DNA from: Mucilaginibacter sp. PAMB04168
Lineage (GTDB): Bacteria; Bacteroidota; Bacteroidia; Sphingobacteriales; Sphingobacteriaceae
Length of the DNA: 64,000 bases
Assembly (NCBI RefSeq): GCF_039634365.2
Contig: NZ_CP155079.2
Coordinates: forward strand, 3,906,001 to 3,970,000
Direction: 5' to 3'
The notes below the pieces were generated by a model. The model was not told where the DNA came from, ran no database searches, and worked only from the letters and a program-made list of their open reading frames with translations. The position numbers were made by a program, and so were the translations under genes. The first letter of the stretch is position 1; each line of letters begins with the position of its first letter. This document shows positions 25,216 through 34,517 of the stretch, piece by piece.

Positions 25216-26198
25216 TGGCGAGCCTTAACTGGGGAATAATAGGCGTTGGCGATGTTACCGAAAAGAAAAGCGGACCGGCATTTAACAAAGTAACGGGCAG
25301 TAAACTAGTAGCCGTAATGCGCCGTGATGCCGAAAAAGCTGCCGACTATGCCCAACGCCACGGCGTTGGAAAATGGTTTAGCAATGCGGCCGATCTTTTT
25401 AATGATACTGAAGTGAATGCCATCTACATAGCTACGCCGCCTTCATCACACCTGGAGTATGCACTAACCGCTTTAAAAAGAGGCCTACCCGTTTATGTAG
25501 AAAAGCCGGTTACGCTAAACGCTGCACAGGCTGAGGAACTGGCTAACGCAGTTCAAAAGCACAATGGAAAGTTGGTGGTTGCCCATTACCGCAGGCAATT
25601 GCCTATGTTTTTAAAGGTAAAAGAGCTATTACAACAGCAAGCGATTGGCGAAGTGCGTACTGTACAACTCAGGCTATGGCAAAGCCGCAAACCGGCGTTG
25701 GTAACCACAGGAGCACCTAACTGGCGTGTACAACCCGAACTTTCCGGCGGTGGTTATTTTCATGACCTCGCTCCTCATCAGTTAGATTTGATGCTATACT
25801 TTTTTGGAAACCCCGCTTACTATCAGGGGTTCGGCTTTAACCAAACCCAAACCAATAAAGCCGATGACCATGTATGTGGCTCCATATTGTTTGAGAACAA
25901 CGTGGTGGTAAATGGTTCATGGTGCTTTAGTGTGGCCGAGACCGAAAACGTTGACAGTTGCGAGATGATAGGCAGTGAAGGCAAGATCAGCTTCCCTATA
26001 TTCGGCAATACGGTTACCTTAATAACTGCCGAAGACGAACAGGTAATTGATTTTGTACCCCCAGAAAACATACAGCACCCAATGATTGCCGCCGTAGTAA
26101 GCTATCTGAATGGCGAAGGCCCAAATCCCTGCACCATTGATGAGGCGCTAACCCTCATGAAAATCATGGACGCTTTTTCGAGCAAACCCAGCAAATAA
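25215..26198 (+). CDS. Gfo/Idh/MocA family oxidoreductase
   Basis: A 327-residue NAD(P)-dependent dehydrogenase. The N-terminal Rossmann domain starts WGIIGVGDVTEKKSG and holds the family EKP signature (VYVEKPVTLNAAQA near residue 95). The C-terminal alpha/beta domain contains GGGYFHDLAPHQLDLM with the conserved His region. Substrate is probably a sugar or inositol derivative. Translationally coupled to the aldo/keto reductase upstream, suggesting a shared carbonyl or sugar substrate; not determinable here. Confidence 0.87.
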   Translation: MASLNWGIIGVGDVTEKKSGPAFNKVTGSKLVAVMRRDAEKAADYAQRHGVGKWFSNAADLFNDTEVNAIYIATPPSSHLEYALTALKRGLPVYVEKPVTLNAAQAEELANAVQKHNGKLVVAHYRRQLPMFLKVKELLQQQAIGEVRTVQLRLWQSRKPALVTTGAPNWRVQPELSGGGYFHDLAPHQLDLMLYFFGNPAYYQGFGFNQTQTNKADDHVCGSILFENNVVVNGSWCFSVAETENVDSCEMIGSEGKISFPIFGNTVTLITAEDEQVIDFVPPENIQHPMIAAVVSYLNGEGPNPCTIDEALTLMKIMDAFSSKPSK

Positions 26199-26235
26199 CA
26201 CTATCTTTAGTTACCATAAAAAAGACACATAAACC

Positions 26236-26754
26236 ATGAAACAGTTATTCAAATTATTGGCCATAACCGGCTTTATTTTAACTACCATTTCGGCATCGGC
26301 ACAAACGCCTAAAAAACCAAGACCCAGCCCTGCTGATACCGTTAAAGCTACGACCAAAAGCGGTGTTAACATTACCATTGCTTACAGCCAGCCATCGGTA
26401 AAAGGCCGTACCATTGGTACTGATATTGCTCCTTACGGCAAATGGTGGCGTACCGGCGCTAATGAGGTGACTACAATTGAGTTTAGCAAAGATGTAAAAG
26501 TGGAAGGCAAAGCACTTGCTGCAGGCAAATACGCCTTATATAGCATTCCTAACGAGAACGAGTGGGTAATTATATTTAATAAAGACATCAAAAACTGGGG
26601 TACGGTTTACAAAGAAGAAAACGATGTACTGCGTGTAAATGTTAAACCGGGTAAATCAAGCGGCTTTGTGGAGCAGCTCAAATTTACAGTAGACCCATCG
26701 GGCAAAGTAAGCTTGGCCTGGGGCGATAAATTAGTTGCCTTTACAGTGAAATAA
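26236..26754 (+). CDS. DUF2911 secreted protein
   Basis: A 172-residue protein with a signal peptide (KLLAITGFILTTISASA) and the DUF2911 pattern: ITIAYSQPSVKGRTIG, the GKWWRTGANEVTTIEF core, a beta-rich middle with KYALYSIPNENEWVIIFNK, and a C-terminal strand GKVSLAWGDKLVAF. DUF2911 is common in Bacteroidota with no assigned function. Followed by a strong bidirectional terminator. Confidence 0.85.
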   Translation: MKQLFKLLAITGFILTTISASAQTPKKPRPSPADTVKATTKSGVNITIAYSQPSVKGRTIGTDIAPYGKWWRTGANEVTTIEFSKDVKVEGKALAAGKYALYSIPNENEWVIIFNKDIKNWGTVYKEENDVLRVNVKPGKSSGFVEQLKFTVDPSGKVSLAWGDKLVAFTVK

Positions 26755-26772
26755 GGCTATCAGTCAATACTC

Positions 26773-26817
26773 ATTAAAAGAAAAGCCCCGGCACAAACCC
26801 GGGGCTTTTCTTTTAAT
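26773..26817. terminator. Bidirectional terminator
   Basis: AAAAGAAAAGCCCCGG at 26776-26791 pairs perfectly with CCGGGGCTTTTCTTTT at 26799-26814 (extendable by 3 bp), loop of 7 nt. It separates the convergent DUF2911 and DUF6496 genes. Confidence 0.93.
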
Positions 26818-26835
26818 GTCTTTTACAAAACTGTA

Positions 26836-27018
26836 TTATTTTGAAGATTTCTTGGGCACTTTCGCACCGTCTTTACGTGCTTCCGAAAGGCCAATGGCTA
26901 CTGCTTGTTTAGGATTGGTTACCTTTTTGTCGCTCTTGCCGCTCTTCAGCTTGCCTTCCTTCATTTCGTGCAGGGCCTCGCCAACTTTCTCCTGTGCTTT
27001 TTCTGAATATTTTGCCAT
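26836..27018 (-). CDS. DUF6496-like small basic protein
   Basis: A 60-residue, very Lys-rich protein (starts MAKYSEKAQEKVGEAL, ends KVPKKSSK) with the segment NPKQAVAIGLSEARK. This matches the small DUF6496 family widespread in Bacteroidota; basic composition suggests nucleic-acid association, which is inference. ATG at 27018 is taken over a TTG three codons upstream. Convergent with the DUF2911 gene across a shared terminator. Confidence 0.75.
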   Translation of the reverse strand: MAKYSEKAQEKVGEALHEMKEGKLKSGKSDKKVTNPKQAVAIGLSEARKDGAKVPKKSSK

Positions 27019-27072
27019 GGTACTCAATTTTAAGTGGATACTTCCATAAGTACAATTAAGACAGAGATTGGT

Positions 27073-27729
27073 TTATTTATTATGAGCTACCGTCTCCAGT
27101 TCATCCAAATTTATGGAATTAATCAGGTGCAAATGCTCGGTTATCTTTTCGGCGCTCCAGTTCCACCAAGCTATACCGAGCAAGCGTTCAACAGTATCTT
27201 CGTTAAAACGCATCCGGATCACTTGGGCAGGGTTGCCACCTACAATGGCATAATCCGGCACATCCCTGGTCACTACACTTTTACTGGCTATTACAGCGCC
27301 GTTGCCTACTTTAATACCCGGCATCAGCGTAGCATCATGTCCTATCCACACATCATTACCAATCACTGTGTTGCCTTTGTTAGGGTATTTTTCAGTCAGA
27401 TCAACACCTTCATTTATCTTTTGCCACCCATTTCCAAATATGCCGAAGGGAAAAGTAGATATAGGCGTAATTTCATGATTAGCGCCATTCATAATAAACT
27501 TTGCACCACAGGCAATGGCACAAAATTTACCGATGATAAGCTTATCGCCTATAAAATCAAAGTGGTATAATACGTTCTTTTCAAAATTGTAGGGATCGAG
27601 CGTATCATCGTAATAGGTATAGTCGCCCACCTCGATATTGGGATGCGTAATAATATTTTTTAGAAAAACGAGATGAGGATAATTTTCTAAAGGGTGTATC
27701 TTATGCGGGTTAGGACCTTTTAAAAGCAT
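27073..27729 (-). CDS. Vat/CatB-type xenobiotic O-acetyltransferase
   Basis: A 218-residue left-handed beta-helix acetyltransferase. It matches the streptogramin A acetyltransferase (Vat) layout from end to end: GPNPHKIHPLEN at the start, EVGDYTYYDD, FCAIACGAKFIMNGANHE with the catalytic-type His, FPFGIFGNGW, the hexapeptide coil GNDVWIGHDATLMPG, and the IAWWNWSAEKI ending. Such enzymes acetylate streptogramin A or, for CatB, chloramphenicol; environmental relatives often have unknown physiological substrates. Stands alone. Codon use and G+C look like the neighbours, so no sign of recent transfer. Confidence 0.85.
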   Translation of the reverse strand: MLLKGPNPHKIHPLENYPHLVFLKNIITHPNIEVGDYTYYDDTLDPYNFEKNVLYHFDFIGDKLIIGKFCAIACGAKFIMNGANHEITPISTFPFGIFGNGWQKINEGVDLTEKYPNKGNTVIGNDVWIGHDATLMPGIKVGNGAVIASKSVVTRDVPDYAIVGGNPAQVIRMRFNEDTVERLLGIAWWNWSAEKITEHLHLINSINLDELETVAHNK

Positions 27730-27932
27730 AACAGTTAATTTAAATGGTACCAGAAAATGTTAACCGGGAATTACCGACCTGCAATCTTAAAGGGGCTGAA
27801 GATGAGAAGCAATAACGTGTGCAGCAGGTCGATTATATTACCATTGGTAAAGTTGCCTTATGCTTAAGGCCTTACAAAATTAGATATTTATTGTTAAAGC
27901 AAACAACATATTACGCCTAATTTTAACGCGTC

Positions 27933-28808
27933 ATGAATTACATCTCTGAAACTGATTTGATATTAAATGCCGATGGCAGCGCCTACCACCTTAATATTTT
28001 ACCTGAGGATGTTGCCGACATTGTGATTACGGTTGGCGACCAGGACCGGGTGGCCGAAATAAGTAAGCATTTCGATAACATAGAACTAAGAAAAGGTAAG
28101 CGCGAATTTACTACACATACGGGCTACATTGGCCAAAAACGCATCACCGTTGTATCTACCGGTATAGGCACTGATAATATTGATATTGTACTGAATGAAT
28201 TAGATGCCCTGGTAAACATTGATTTTAATACCCGTACGGTGAACGAAAAGTTACGCAGCCTTAATATTATCCGCATAGGTACATCGGGTGCTGTGCAGGC
28301 CGATGTTGCTGTGGATAGCCTGCTGGTATCGGCCGCGGCTATAGGATTGGACCCGCTGATGCATTATTATGAGCACAGCCTTAGTAAGCAGGAAGCGGAG
28401 ATACTGACTGCATTTAACAACAGCTTACCGGCGCATTTTAAACTACGCCCTTATGTTGCCACGGCCAGTGCCGAGTTAATAAGTGCCCTCGCTACCGGTT
28501 TACCGCAAGGCATTACCATTACCGCACCGGGCTTTTACACACCACAAGGACGGCAAGTGCGCGCTAAGTCTTCTACACCCAATTTGCTCAACCTTATCAG
28601 CGATTTTAGCATACACCAGCAACCCATCACCAATCTTGAAATGGAAACAGCGGGTATATACGGTTTAGGGGCCAACCTGGATCATAAGGCCATATCGTTC
28701 AACATTATTCTGGCCAACCGGGTCACACATCAATTCAGCAGGCAGCCACTTAAAATTATGGACAAACACATACGTGAGGTGCTTAACCGCATCACAAGTG
28801 CTTTATAA
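27933..28808 (+). CDS. Nucleoside phosphorylase (uridine phosphorylase-like)
   Basis: A 291-residue member of the purine/uridine phosphorylase-1 superfamily. Conserved features are VGDQDRVAEISKHFD near the start (phosphate side), STGIGTDNIDIVLNEL, IRIGTSGAVQ and LEMETAGIYGLG with the ribose-contacting Met-Glu pair. It should cleave a nucleoside with phosphate to base plus ribose 1-phosphate in salvage; base preference is uncertain. Gene stands alone, divergent from the Vat-like gene. Confidence 0.85.
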   Translation: MNYISETDLILNADGSAYHLNILPEDVADIVITVGDQDRVAEISKHFDNIELRKGKREFTTHTGYIGQKRITVVSTGIGTDNIDIVLNELDALVNIDFNTRTVNEKLRSLNIIRIGTSGAVQADVAVDSLLVSAAAIGLDPLMHYYEHSLSKQEAEILTAFNNSLPAHFKLRPYVATASAELISALATGLPQGITITAPGFYTPQGRQVRAKSSTPNLLNLISDFSIHQQPITNLEMETAGIYGLGANLDHKAISFNIILANRVTHQFSRQPLKIMDKHIREVLNRITSAL

Positions 28809-28892
28809 TTTTTAGTTACAACTTCGTTTCAAAACCAAAAGCCACGAGTCATGTTAACCCTTTGATCCATATTACGCGACACCAGCCAGCCC

Positions 28893-29987
28893 ATGATAGT
28901 TAAAAATACGCCTCTGCCCTTTTATGCCAAACTTGCCTTTATACTCATTGGTATCATGGCGCTCGGCTTTTTGATTATCCTGGGTAAAGAACTCCTCGAC
29001 CCTCTGATGTTCGGCTTTCTGTTTGCCATACTTTTGCTGCCATTGGCTAACTTTTTTGAGCGCCGTATAAAATTACCCCGCAGCATGGCAGCTTTTCTGT
29101 CTATATTATTAATGGTAACTTTCTTAGGCGGTATTATATACCTGGTGGGCACACAAATATCTAACCTGGCTAATGATTGGCCGCAGCTTAAAGAACAGGT
29201 AAGTAAATCACTGGTTGATCTGCAGGTATGGATCCAAAAGACCTTTCATGTAAATGCGGAAAAACAAATGCTGTATGTGAATGACACCACCGATAAGATT
29301 GTGGCTTCGGGCACTACCGTATTGGGCACAACGTTTGGTGCATTATCATCTCTGCTCCTGTTTTATCTGTTTATCATCATTTTTACCTTCCTGATTCTTT
29401 TTTACAGGCGTTTGCTTTTCCGCTTTGTACTTTATGTATTCGATGAAGAGTCGACACCTGTAGTGCAGGCTGTGGTAGAAAACATACAAAGCATTCTCCG
29501 CAAATATATCCTCGGCTTGTTGCTGGAAATGGTGATTGTAGCCACTATATCTTGCATCGCTTTTTGGATTATTGGGGTGAAATATGCTATTCTTTTGGGC
29601 ATCATTACTGGCATATTTAATATTATACCCTATGTTGGCATATTTTCGGCACTCGTGTTGAGTTCCCTCATCACCTTTGCTACGGGCGCCATCAGTAAAG
29701 CGCTGGTGGTGGCGCTGGTGGTTATTGCTATCCATGCGGTCGACTCGAACGTGATCCTGCCTATGGTAGTGGGTTCCAAAGTACGTTTAAATGCCCTGAT
29801 TACCTTTATAGGTATTATACTAGGCGAAATGCTTTGGGGATTATCAGGCATGTTCCTGTCTATCCCGGTGATTGCCATATGCAAGATCATATTTGATCAC
29901 ATTACTGGCTTACGGCCATGGGGATACTTACTAGGCGGCGATTATGAATATAAGCGTGAAGCGCAGGAAGAAATGAAAACGGAGTAG
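28893..29987 (+). CDS. AI-2E (PerM/TqsA) family transporter
   Basis: A 364-residue membrane protein with about eight helices, including an N-terminal pair (LAFILIGIMALGFLIILGKELLDPLMFGFLFAILLLPLA, in parts), a soluble insert at about 95-145, and the family-typical ending GEMLWGLSGMFLSIPVIAICKIIFDH with conserved Gly and Pro. Family members export small molecules, AI-2 in E. coli, or work as Na+/H+ antiporters. Its stop lies in a 20-bp palindrome shared with the convergent methyltransferase gene. Confidence 0.87.
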   Translation: MIVKNTPLPFYAKLAFILIGIMALGFLIILGKELLDPLMFGFLFAILLLPLANFFERRIKLPRSMAAFLSILLMVTFLGGIIYLVGTQISNLANDWPQLKEQVSKSLVDLQVWIQKTFHVNAEKQMLYVNDTTDKIVASGTTVLGTTFGALSSLLLFYLFIIIFTFLILFYRRLLFRFVLYVFDEESTPVVQAVVENIQSILRKYILGLLLEMVIVATISCIAFWIIGVKYAILLGIITGIFNIIPYVGIFSALVLSSLITFATGAISKALVVALVVIAIHAVDSNVILPMVVGSKVRLNALITFIGIILGEMLWGLSGMFLSIPVIAICKIIFDHITGLRPWGYLLGGDYEYKREAQEEMKTE

Positions 29988-30000
29988 CTTCGACTACTCC
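29981..30000. terminator. Palindrome over two convergent stop codons
   Basis: GGAGTAG at 29981-29987 and CTACTCC at 29994-30000 flank CTTCGA. The arms contain the GAG-TAG ends of both the transporter gene and the convergent methyltransferase gene. A UUCG-type loop is possible; no T run follows, so termination is uncertain. Confidence 0.45.
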
Positions 30001-31187
30001 AACACTTGTTCGTCTTTGGCCGGTGCGGTAGATATTAAACGGGCTACAAACATGGTATCGGCCTTGTGCTCATATCCCTTTAGTACCTGCATTTCTTCGA
30101 GCTTAAGGCCCAACTCCTTTACCATAAAATCCACAGCGTCCTCGTTCTCGGCTTTAAAGGCTGAGCAAGTAATGTAAATAAGCGGTTTTCCGCCCTTCAG
30201 GTACTTTACTACGTTGCGGGCTATGCTCTGCTGCAAACGCTGAAAAAACTCAATACGGTGGCCGTTAAACTGCGTAATGAGTTCCGGCGTACGCCCCCAG
30301 GTTCCCGATCCGGTGCAGGGCGCGTCCAGTATAATGCCATCGAAGGCATAATTATGCATGATATAGTCGGCATTTTGTGTCAGGTCGAGTATCTTCTTTT
30401 GATACTTCATCAGCCCCGCCTGCCTGAAACGTTCGTCCAAATTAGCCAGTATCGATTCGCGAATGTCTGACACTACCAGCTTCAAATTTACTTCCTGCTC
30501 ATGCAGCAGTAATGACTTACCACCCGATGCAGCACAGGCATCCCACCAGTTCTCCCACTTTTGCGGCTTAAAGTAACGTGCCGTTTGCTGCGATGAGTAG
30601 TCCTGCACATCAAACCAGTATTGGTTTGGAAATAAGGTTTCTAATTTTGTACCATTGGGCAGGGTAAGGCAATTATTGCCTTCATCTTTAAAAATAACCT
30701 CTGCTTTGCTTAGTATGGCTTTCACCTGCTGCTCAAAGCCTTTGCGTACACGTATAAACAGATCGGGCTGTATAAAAAACGACTTCAAGAAAGCCTCTTT
30801 ATCTATCCCTGCCGATAATTGGTCATGCCAGGGGTAAATGTCTTCAAGCTTGAAATCAGGATACGCCGCTTTTACCATTTTTAACTTTTCATCCACCTCA
30901 AAATGTACGCAGGCGGCCCACTCAGGCTTAAAATGCTGCAAAAAAGAGTTGATTTGGATATTGCATAAAAACTCGGCAACCATCAGGCGATCCTCAGCCG
31001 GTAAGCCGTGCAAGGCATTACCCAGCCGAAAATAATTATACACCAGCCTGCTTGCCACACGCCGGTCTGTTGAGCCCATCTGCTTGTTTTGCCTGAAAAA
31101 GCCAGGTAAAAATTTACTAAGCTGGGTGTTCTCTGGAAACTCGGCTAATATGCGCTGAAATGTTTTGAGCTGATTGAGGGCTTTCAT
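29994..31187 (-). CDS. RsmB/NOP family rRNA cytosine-5 methyltransferase
   Basis: A 397-residue SAM-dependent methyltransferase. Motif I region is WWDACAASGGKSLLLHE, motif IV is ILDAPCTGSGTWGR with the Cys that helps release product, and motif VI is IYITCSAFKAENED with the nucleophilic Cys. An N-terminal NusB-like helical part covers about 100 residues. Likely modifies a 16S rRNA cytosine; the exact position is unknown. ATG at 31187 overlaps the stop of the upstream lipoprotein gene (ATGA); a longer frame upstream would lie within that gene. Confidence 0.88.
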   Translation of the reverse strand: MKALNQLKTFQRILAEFPENTQLSKFLPGFFRQNKQMGSTDRRVASRLVYNYFRLGNALHGLPAEDRLMVAEFLCNIQINSFLQHFKPEWAACVHFEVDEKLKMVKAAYPDFKLEDIYPWHDQLSAGIDKEAFLKSFFIQPDLFIRVRKGFEQQVKAILSKAEVIFKDEGNNCLTLPNGTKLETLFPNQYWFDVQDYSSQQTARYFKPQKWENWWDACAASGGKSLLLHEQEVNLKLVVSDIRESILANLDERFRQAGLMKYQKKILDLTQNADYIMHNYAFDGIILDAPCTGSGTWGRTPELITQFNGHRIEFFQRLQQSIARNVVKYLKGGKPLIYITCSAFKAENEDAVDFMVKELGLKLEEMQVLKGYEHKADTMFVARLISTAPAKDEQVLE

Positions 31188-32458
31188 TCTACTTTCCTTA
31201 ACTCGAAGTTTACATATTTCAGCACACTTACATGAGTGTTTACCCAACCCAGGCCTGGCTTTTTTATAAATTGAAAGTCATTATGCAGGGCCGTAAACTT
31301 ATGCTGGTTCAACCGGGTCATTTCATTCCCATCCTGCCCTAGTATTTCACCAAAGTACATTCCTTCGTCAAACCCTTTGTAAGCATAAGCAGTGGGCTCA
31401 CTAGCAAAGGTTTTACGATAAGCTTTGATAAAATTAATGGTAGCTGCCGACCGGTAATTTACCCTATCAGCCGAAGTTATGTGCGTTTTGATACGTTGCA
31501 ACAAGTCTGCCTTTAAAAAGGTGGCTTTTTCCCAATTAGGGTGGCCAATTACCGTAACCGGATAATGCCGCGAGAGCGTATCCAACGACCGCAGAGTGAC
31601 CGACAGAAACGATTGATTAACCGATGCCACAATAAAAACGTTCTCTACTTTGTTATTCAGTTGGGGCAATAAAGCAGTAAGGCTACCATGCGATACAGTA
31701 AAGTTAATCACTTGTATCTTCCGCTTACTAGCGGTGTCAATCGTTTTTTTAAAAGGGTCGATGTATTTGTTATCTGCACTGAAGCCCGACCGCAGGATAA
31801 ATATTTTACGGGGCCTGAGCTTATTGTTTACATACAACGCGGCCGACCGAGCATGATACTCCAGCGGTGGGTTGATGGTTATGAGGTTAGCGCTTCCAAA
31901 CTCATCGGGCGACGCCGGCGACAGCGGCGATAACAAAGGCTTGTTCAAAGCGGCCGGCTTACCGATGAAAGACTTGATACCTTCCGGAAACACGGGGCCT
32001 ACAATTAACTGACTGCCACGCACATTTGGATTACCCGCCAGACTGTGCGTGTAAGCAGGCTCATCCTTGGTGTCAAAAACCTGCAGTTTGTAGTTATAAC
32101 CGCGGCTGGTAAGCGAGTCGAGCGCGAGTTTAAAGCCCTGATAATATTCGATGGCAATGTTCGCTTTCTTTAAATCGGCGGCACGGTAACCTCTCACCGA
32201 ACCCAAATTATCTAAGCTGAATGGCAATAGCAAAGCAACGGTTGATGTTTTGGCAGACGCAGGCGTAACTAGCGGCTTAACAGGCGTTGCCGCAACCGGT
32301 GGTACTGCGGGCTGCGTTGTAACCGGCGCAGGCTTGCGTGCTGGCGTTTTGGTTACCGGATTTACCTTGGGCGAGCAAGCGCTTACCCAAAGTAAGGCCA
32401 GCAGCCAGAGAGCCTTATTCCCACTCAATGGTAGCCGGTGGTTTTGAACTAATGTCAT
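31184..32458 (-). CDS. Periplasmic-binding-fold lipoprotein (LpoA/ABC-binding-protein-like)
   Basis: A 424-residue lipoprotein: hydrophobic signal ending [11 protein letters not shown], a Pro/Ala/Thr-rich linker to about residue 70, then a type-1 periplasmic-binding-fold domain ([41 protein letters not shown], and [15 protein letters not shown]). No ABC transporter gene is near. The Pro-rich tethered layout resembles LpoA-type activators of penicillin-binding proteins as well as amino-acid-binding proteins. ATG at 32458 gives a 44-bp overlap with guaA; a TTG at 32428 would cut that to 14 bp. Coupled to the methyltransferase by ATGA. Confidence 0.7.
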   Translation of the reverse strand: MTLVQNHRLPLSGNKALWLLALLWVSACSPKVNPVTKTPARKPAPVTTQPAVPPVAATPVKPLVTPASAKTSTVALLLPFSLDNLGSVRGYRAADLKKANIAIEYYQGFKLALDSLTSRGYNYKLQVFDTKDEPAYTHSLAGNPNVRGSQLIVGPVFPEGIKSFIGKPAALNKPLLSPLSPASPDEFGSANLITINPPLEYHARSAALYVNNKLRPRKIFILRSGFSADNKYIDPFKKTIDTASKRKIQVINFTVSHGSLTALLPQLNNKVENVFIVASVNQSFLSVTLRSLDTLSRHYPVTVIGHPNWEKATFLKADLLQRIKTHITSADRVNYRSAATINFIKAYRKTFASEPTAYAYKGFDEGMYFGEILGQDGNEMTRLNQHKFTALHNDFQFIKKPGLGWVNTHVSVLKYVNFELRKVE

Positions 32459-33944
32459 ATACAACCCGGTTTATTCCTTTCACGTTGTTAATAATCTCAT
32501 TTGATATCTTAGCAAGCAGCTCATATGGTAAGTGGCACCAGTCGGCCGTCATGCCATCCAAGGATTCCACGGCGCGTAAGCAAACTACGTTCTCGTAGGT
32601 TCGCTCATCGCCCATTACACCCACCGATTGTACCGGCAAATAAATAGCGCCCGCCTGCCAAACCTTATCGTAAACACCAGCCTGGCGCAAATTGTTGATA
32701 TAAATTGCATCTGCCTGTTGTAATATAGCCACCTTTTCAGGTGTTACTTCGCCCAGTATACGGATAGCTAAACCAGGCCCTGGGAATGGATGACGACCTA
32801 AAATTTTATCATCAATGCCTAACGTTTTCCCTACGCGTCTTACTTCATCTTTAAATAAAGTGTTTAGGGGTTCCACTACCTTTAGCTTCATAAAGTCGGG
32901 CAAGCCGCCTACGTTGTGATGCGATTTAATGGTAGCCGATGGGCCGTTAACCGATACGGATTCAATTACGTCGGGGTAAATAGTACCCTGGCCCAACCAT
33001 TTTACGTCTTGTACTTCATGGGCAGCGTCATCAAACACTTCAATAAATACACGGCCAATCGCCTTACGTTTCTTTTCAGGGTCGCTTAAGCCTTCCAGTG
33101 CATCATAAAAACGCTGTTTAGCATCAATGCCCTTTACGTTTAAGCCCATGTCTTTGTAAGAGTCAAGCACCGATTCAAATTCATCTTTGCGCAGCAACCC
33201 ATTGTCAACAAAAATACAGTACAGGTTTTTGCCTATTGCCTGATGCAGTAGCACAGCCGCTACTGATGAATCTACACCGCCCGAAAGGCCTAAAACTACT
33301 TTATCATTGCCCAGCTTCTCTTTTAAAGCGGCAACGGTGGTTTCTACAAATGATTCTGAAGTCCACTCCTGGTGGCAACCGCAAATATCAACCAAAAAGT
33401 TTTGCAGCAGTTGCTTGCCATCTAAACTATGGGTAACCTCCGGGTGAAATTGTATGGCGTAAGTTTGTGTGTCTTTTATTTGATAAGCGGCTACCTCAAC
33501 GGTATCGGTACTGGCAATAATCTCAAAATTATCGGCAAGGCTGGTAATGGTATCGCCGTGCGACATCCAAACCTGTGAGTTAGCCGGAACATTTTTGAAC
33601 AGCCGGTTGGATTGATTAATGTATTGCAGGTTGGCCCGCCCATACTCGCGGGTGTTTGAGGCTTGTACTTCGCCACCGTTATGCTGCGCTAAATACTGTG
33701 CGCCATAGCATACACCCAATATAGGCATTTCGCCATGGTAAGGCGCAAAGTCAAACTGCGGCGCATCTTCCTGACGAACTGAATATGGGCTGCCGGAAAG
33801 GATGATACCTTTTACAGTGCTGTCAACTTCAGGAAAATGATTGAAAGGGTGGATTTCGCAATAAATGTTAAGCTCTCTGACACGGCGGGCTATTAGCTGG
33901 GTAAACTGGGAGCCGAAATCGAGAATAAGAATTTTTTCAGGCAT
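32415..33944 (-). CDS. guaA: GMP synthase (glutamine-hydrolysing)
   Basis: A 509-residue enzyme making GMP from XMP, ATP and glutamine. The class I amidotransferase domain has [15 protein letters not shown], catalytic Cys in [10 protein letters not shown] and FHPEVTH for the His-Glu pair; the ATP pyrophosphatase domain has the PP-loop [12 protein letters not shown] near residue 226; the dimerisation domain ends in TIEWE. ATG at 33944 is preferred over a TTG two codons upstream. It heads a unit with the binding-fold lipoprotein and the RsmB-type methyltransferase. Confidence 0.97.
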   Translation of the reverse strand: MPEKILILDFGSQFTQLIARRVRELNIYCEIHPFNHFPEVDSTVKGIILSGSPYSVRQEDAPQFDFAPYHGEMPILGVCYGAQYLAQHNGGEVQASNTREYGRANLQYINQSNRLFKNVPANSQVWMSHGDTITSLADNFEIIASTDTVEVAAYQIKDTQTYAIQFHPEVTHSLDGKQLLQNFLVDICGCHQEWTSESFVETTVAALKEKLGNDKVVLGLSGGVDSSVAAVLLHQAIGKNLYCIFVDNGLLRKDEFESVLDSYKDMGLNVKGIDAKQRFYDALEGLSDPEKKRKAIGRVFIEVFDDAAHEVQDVKWLGQGTIYPDVIESVSVNGPSATIKSHHNVGGLPDFMKLKVVEPLNTLFKDEVRRVGKTLGIDDKILGRHPFPGPGLAIRILGEVTPEKVAILQQADAIYINNLRQAGVYDKVWQAGAIYLPVQSVGVMGDERTYENVVCLRAVESLDGMTADWCHLPYELLAKISNEIINNVKGINRVVYDISSKPPATIEWE

Positions 33945-33960
33945 GGGCAAAGATAGTTTT

Positions 33961-33997
33961 TAGATGTGAGATTTGAGATAAGAGATTTAAGATAAGA
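33961..33997. repeat. Purine-rich GATGTGAGATTTGAG-type repeat
   Basis: Tandem-like units (GATGTGAGAT, TTGAGATAAGA, GATTTAAGATAAGA) lie 17 bp upstream of guaA. The same GATGTGAGA unit recurs in inverted form between mreB and mreC (61409-61499). Confidence 0.5.
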
Positions 33998-34075
33998 CCG
34001 CAGTAGTCGCAGTTACGCACATAATTTGTATGAAATTGCCAGATAATTTGAATTACTTTGCAGCTTATAGCACTT

Positions 34076-34378
34076 ATGAAACTAAGCAAATTTTTAGCTA
34101 AGCTGGTTATCAGATTGGTATTTATCCTGCTTCTGGCGGCTGGTTTTGGCATTATGCAAAATACCGGTAAACTACAACAACTAGGTTATATTAATCTACT
34201 TCAATGGCAACTGATATTCCCGGTGTTGTTACTTGGTGGCTTTGTGGGATTGATGATTACTGCGGCCGTTAAAAAGTTTAACGTTCAGGAGCTAAACTGG
34301 CTTTTAGTGGTTAACGCCGTAATGGTTATTGCTTATGGTGTGGCTGTGTTTATACAAATTAATAAGGTTATCAAGTAA
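34076..34378 (+). CDS. Hypothetical three-helix membrane protein
   Basis: A 100-residue protein with three hydrophobic helices (LVIRLVFILLLAAGFGI, WQLIFPVLLLGGFVGLMITA, WLLVVNAVMVIAYGVAVFI). Family not recognised. ATG at 34076 preferred over a TTG six codons earlier. Divergent from guaA and convergent with marC. Confidence 0.6.
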   Translation: MKLSKFLAKLVIRLVFILLLAAGFGIMQNTGKLQQLGYINLLQWQLIFPVLLLGGFVGLMITAAVKKFNVQELNWLLVVNAVMVIAYGVAVFIQINKVIK

Positions 34379-34517
34379 GGTACAATAATCACCTACAGGT
34401 ACCAATCCGCCTTTACCATTGCTCTTAAACTCAAGTAAGGATTTGATAGAGCACCCTTATCTGGCAACTGGCAATCAAAAGTTTCACTTAGATACGTTCT
34501 GTACAATCAATTACTGC

